Source: JBBRFH01 sp038224615
GTDB taxonomy: Bacteria > Planctomycetota > Phycisphaerae > Tepidisphaerales > Tepidisphaeraceae
Length of the DNA: 21,066 bases
Reading direction: 5' to 3'
Assembly (NCBI GenBank): GCA_038224615.1
Contig: JBBRFH010000018.1
Coordinates: forward strand, 1-21,066
Both the position numbers and the translations under genes were made by a program. Position 1 is the stretch's first letter. Every line of letters starts with the position of its first letter. The notes under the pieces were generated by a model, which was not told where the DNA came from, ran no database searches, and saw only the letters and a program-made list of their open reading frames with translations. This document shows positions 19,943 through 21,066 of this stretch, one piece after another.

Positions 19943-21066
19943 CTACCGCTCGCTGACGCGCTCGATATCCGCGCCGACGGCGATCAGCTTCTGCTCGATC
20001 TTCTCGTAGCCGCGGTCGATATGGTAGACGCGGTTGATCTTGGTCTGTCCGCGCGCCACAAGTCCAGCCAGCACCAGCGCCGCCGACGCGCGGAGGTCGC
20101 TGGCCATGACTGTTGCGCCCTGCAGCTCTTTGACGCCTTGGATGACCGCCGTCGCGCCTTCCTTGCGGATCTTGGCGCCCATGCGGTTCAGCTCGGCGAC
20201 GTGCAGGAAGCGGTCGGGGTAGATGCGCTCGGTGATCACGCTCATTCCGTCCGCCAGGCAGAGCAACGCCATGAGCTGGGCCTGCACGTCGGTGGGGAAG
20301 CCGGGGTACGGCTGGGTGGTCATGTCGATCGGGTTGAGCCGGCGCGAGCTGCTGACGTGGATCGACTCGTTCTCGCGCTCAAAGTGTACGCCGACCTCTT
20401 CCAGGCGATCCTGGACGGCCAGCAGGTGGTCGAGATTGCAGTGATGCAACTCCAACTCCCCGTTGGTCATGGCGGCGGCGATGATGAAGGTCGCGGTTTC
20501 GATGCGGTCGGGGATGATGCGGTGCTCGCAGGCGATGAGCTTCTCGACGCCGTCGATGCGAATCTCCGGCGTGCCGTGACCGGTGATCCGGGCGCCCATC
20601 TTGTTGAGCAGGTTGGCGCAATCGACGACTTCCGGCTCGCAGGCGGCGCCGACGATGACGGTTTCGCCCTCGGCCATCGAAGCGGCGGCCATGACGTTGA
20701 TGGTGCCCAGCACGGTCGGGCCTTGCGCGCCACCTAAGTACATCCGGCAGCCTTTGAGTCGGCCGCGAACCTCGCCGATGATGTTGCCGCCGTCGATGCG
20801 GAACTCCGCGCCGAGCTTTTGCAGCCCGCGCATGTGCAGGTCGACCGGGCGGTCCCCGATCGCACACCCGCCGGGCAGGCTGATGATCGCCTTGCCGCGC
20901 GCCCCGAGAAGCGGGCCCAGGGCGCAGATCGAGGCCCGCATCGTGCTGACGATGTCGTAGCTGGCGAAGCACAAGCTGGTATCGGTTACTTCGTCGTCCA
21001 GCGGGCCGTTGAGCAGCGCCCCGCCTTGGCGGCCGGCGTCTTCGGGCTCATGCCGGTAGACGTGGC
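19943..21066 (-). CDS. murA: UDP-N-acetylglucosamine 1-carboxyvinyltransferase, partial
   Basis: First committed step of peptidoglycan precursor synthesis: transfer of enolpyruvate from PEP to UDP-GlcNAc, in the cytosol. The 5' end lies beyond the window; 373 codons are visible. The fragment includes YDIVSTMRASICALGPL, the catalytic-loop sequence LPGGCAIGDRPVDLH with the active-site Cys (codon 20866-20864, the fosfomycin target position), QGPTVLGTINVMAA, PYPGFPTDVQAQLMALL with the catalytic-site Asp, and the C-terminal HIDRGYEKIEQKLIAVGADIERV. The polar stretch HVYRHEPEDAGRQGG near the window edge is not part of the family core and may be a local insertion. No start occurs inside the window; the TTG at 20974 is an internal codon. 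Its presence indicates a peptidoglycan-making organism. Confidence 0.96.
   Translation of the reverse strand, partial: HVYRHEPEDAGRQGGALLNGPLDDEVTDTSLCFASYDIVSTMRASICALGPLLGARGKAIISLPGGCAIGDRPVDLHMRGLQKLGAEFRIDGGNIIGEVRGRLKGCRMYLGGAQGPTVLGTINVMAAASMAEGETVIVGAACEPEVVDCANLLNKMGARITGHGTPEIRIDGVEKLIACEHRIIPDRIETATFIIAAAMTNGELELHHCNLDHLLAVQDRLEEVGVHFERENESIHVSSSRRLNPIDMTTQPYPGFPTDVQAQLMALLCLADGMSVITERIYPDRFLHVAELNRMGAKIRKEGATAVIQGVKELQGATVMASDLRASAALVLAGLVARGQTKINRVYHIDRGYEKIEQKLIAVGADIERVSER

Overview
The window is GC-rich chromosomal DNA from a free-living bacterium. The gene set fits a planctomycete, perhaps of the Phycisphaerae. That placement is an inference from gene style: a pseudopilin-like protein with an H-X9-DG-like motif, ThuA, a long sigma factor with extra helix-turn-helix modules, and a regulator with an excisionase-type HTH in front of its receiver. 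No rRNA, tRNA, CRISPR array, transposase or integrase was found. I recognise 20 protein genes; the last, murA, runs off the right edge.

Layout: 1-841 holds no recognisable gene. Then come dxs-like (842-2797, +), a small membrane protein (2945-3478, +), an SGNH hydrolase (-), a GNAT acetyltransferase (+), ThuA (+) and an OmpR-type regulator with a degenerate receiver (+). From 6300 to 9503 four genes lie on the minus strand: ftsY, a pseudopilin-like gene, nusB and ribH. A UbiA-type prenyltransferase (+) diverges from ribH. Next are an HTH-receiver regulator (-) with a clear terminator, a GT4 glycosyltransferase (+) and a 541-residue sigma-70-family factor (+). A RegA/PrrA-like regulator and its RegB/PrrB-like kinase follow (-), then a secreted protein of unknown function (+). 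The right end carries a membrane-anchored protein, an Rrf2-like regulator and murA, all on the minus strand.

The housekeeping genes cover isoprenoid precursors (dxs), prenyl transfer (UbiA), riboflavin (ribH), rRNA antitermination (nusB), co-translational targeting (ftsY) and peptidoglycan precursors (murA). Around them is a dense set of regulators: three response regulators, one kinase, one Rrf2-like protein and one unusual sigma factor. The RegB-like kinase keeps the quinone-motif residues GGPENPF and a cysteine in the RegB redox context. The Rrf2-like protein has three C-terminal cysteines. Redox control is therefore a plausible theme.

Two DNA-level patterns stand out. First, many genes have a sigma-70-like promoter placed so that transcription should begin at or within a few bases of the ATG, with no ribosome binding site; others have an ordinary Shine-Dalgarno site. 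Second, five intergenic spaces each contain a long imperfect palindrome, several with arms built from a short repeated word. They look like dispersed intergenic repeat families. The strongest candidates for something undescribed are the sigma factor, with three HTH-like segments before its core and changed promoter-melting residues, and the apparent mixed leaderless/Shine-Dalgarno organisation.
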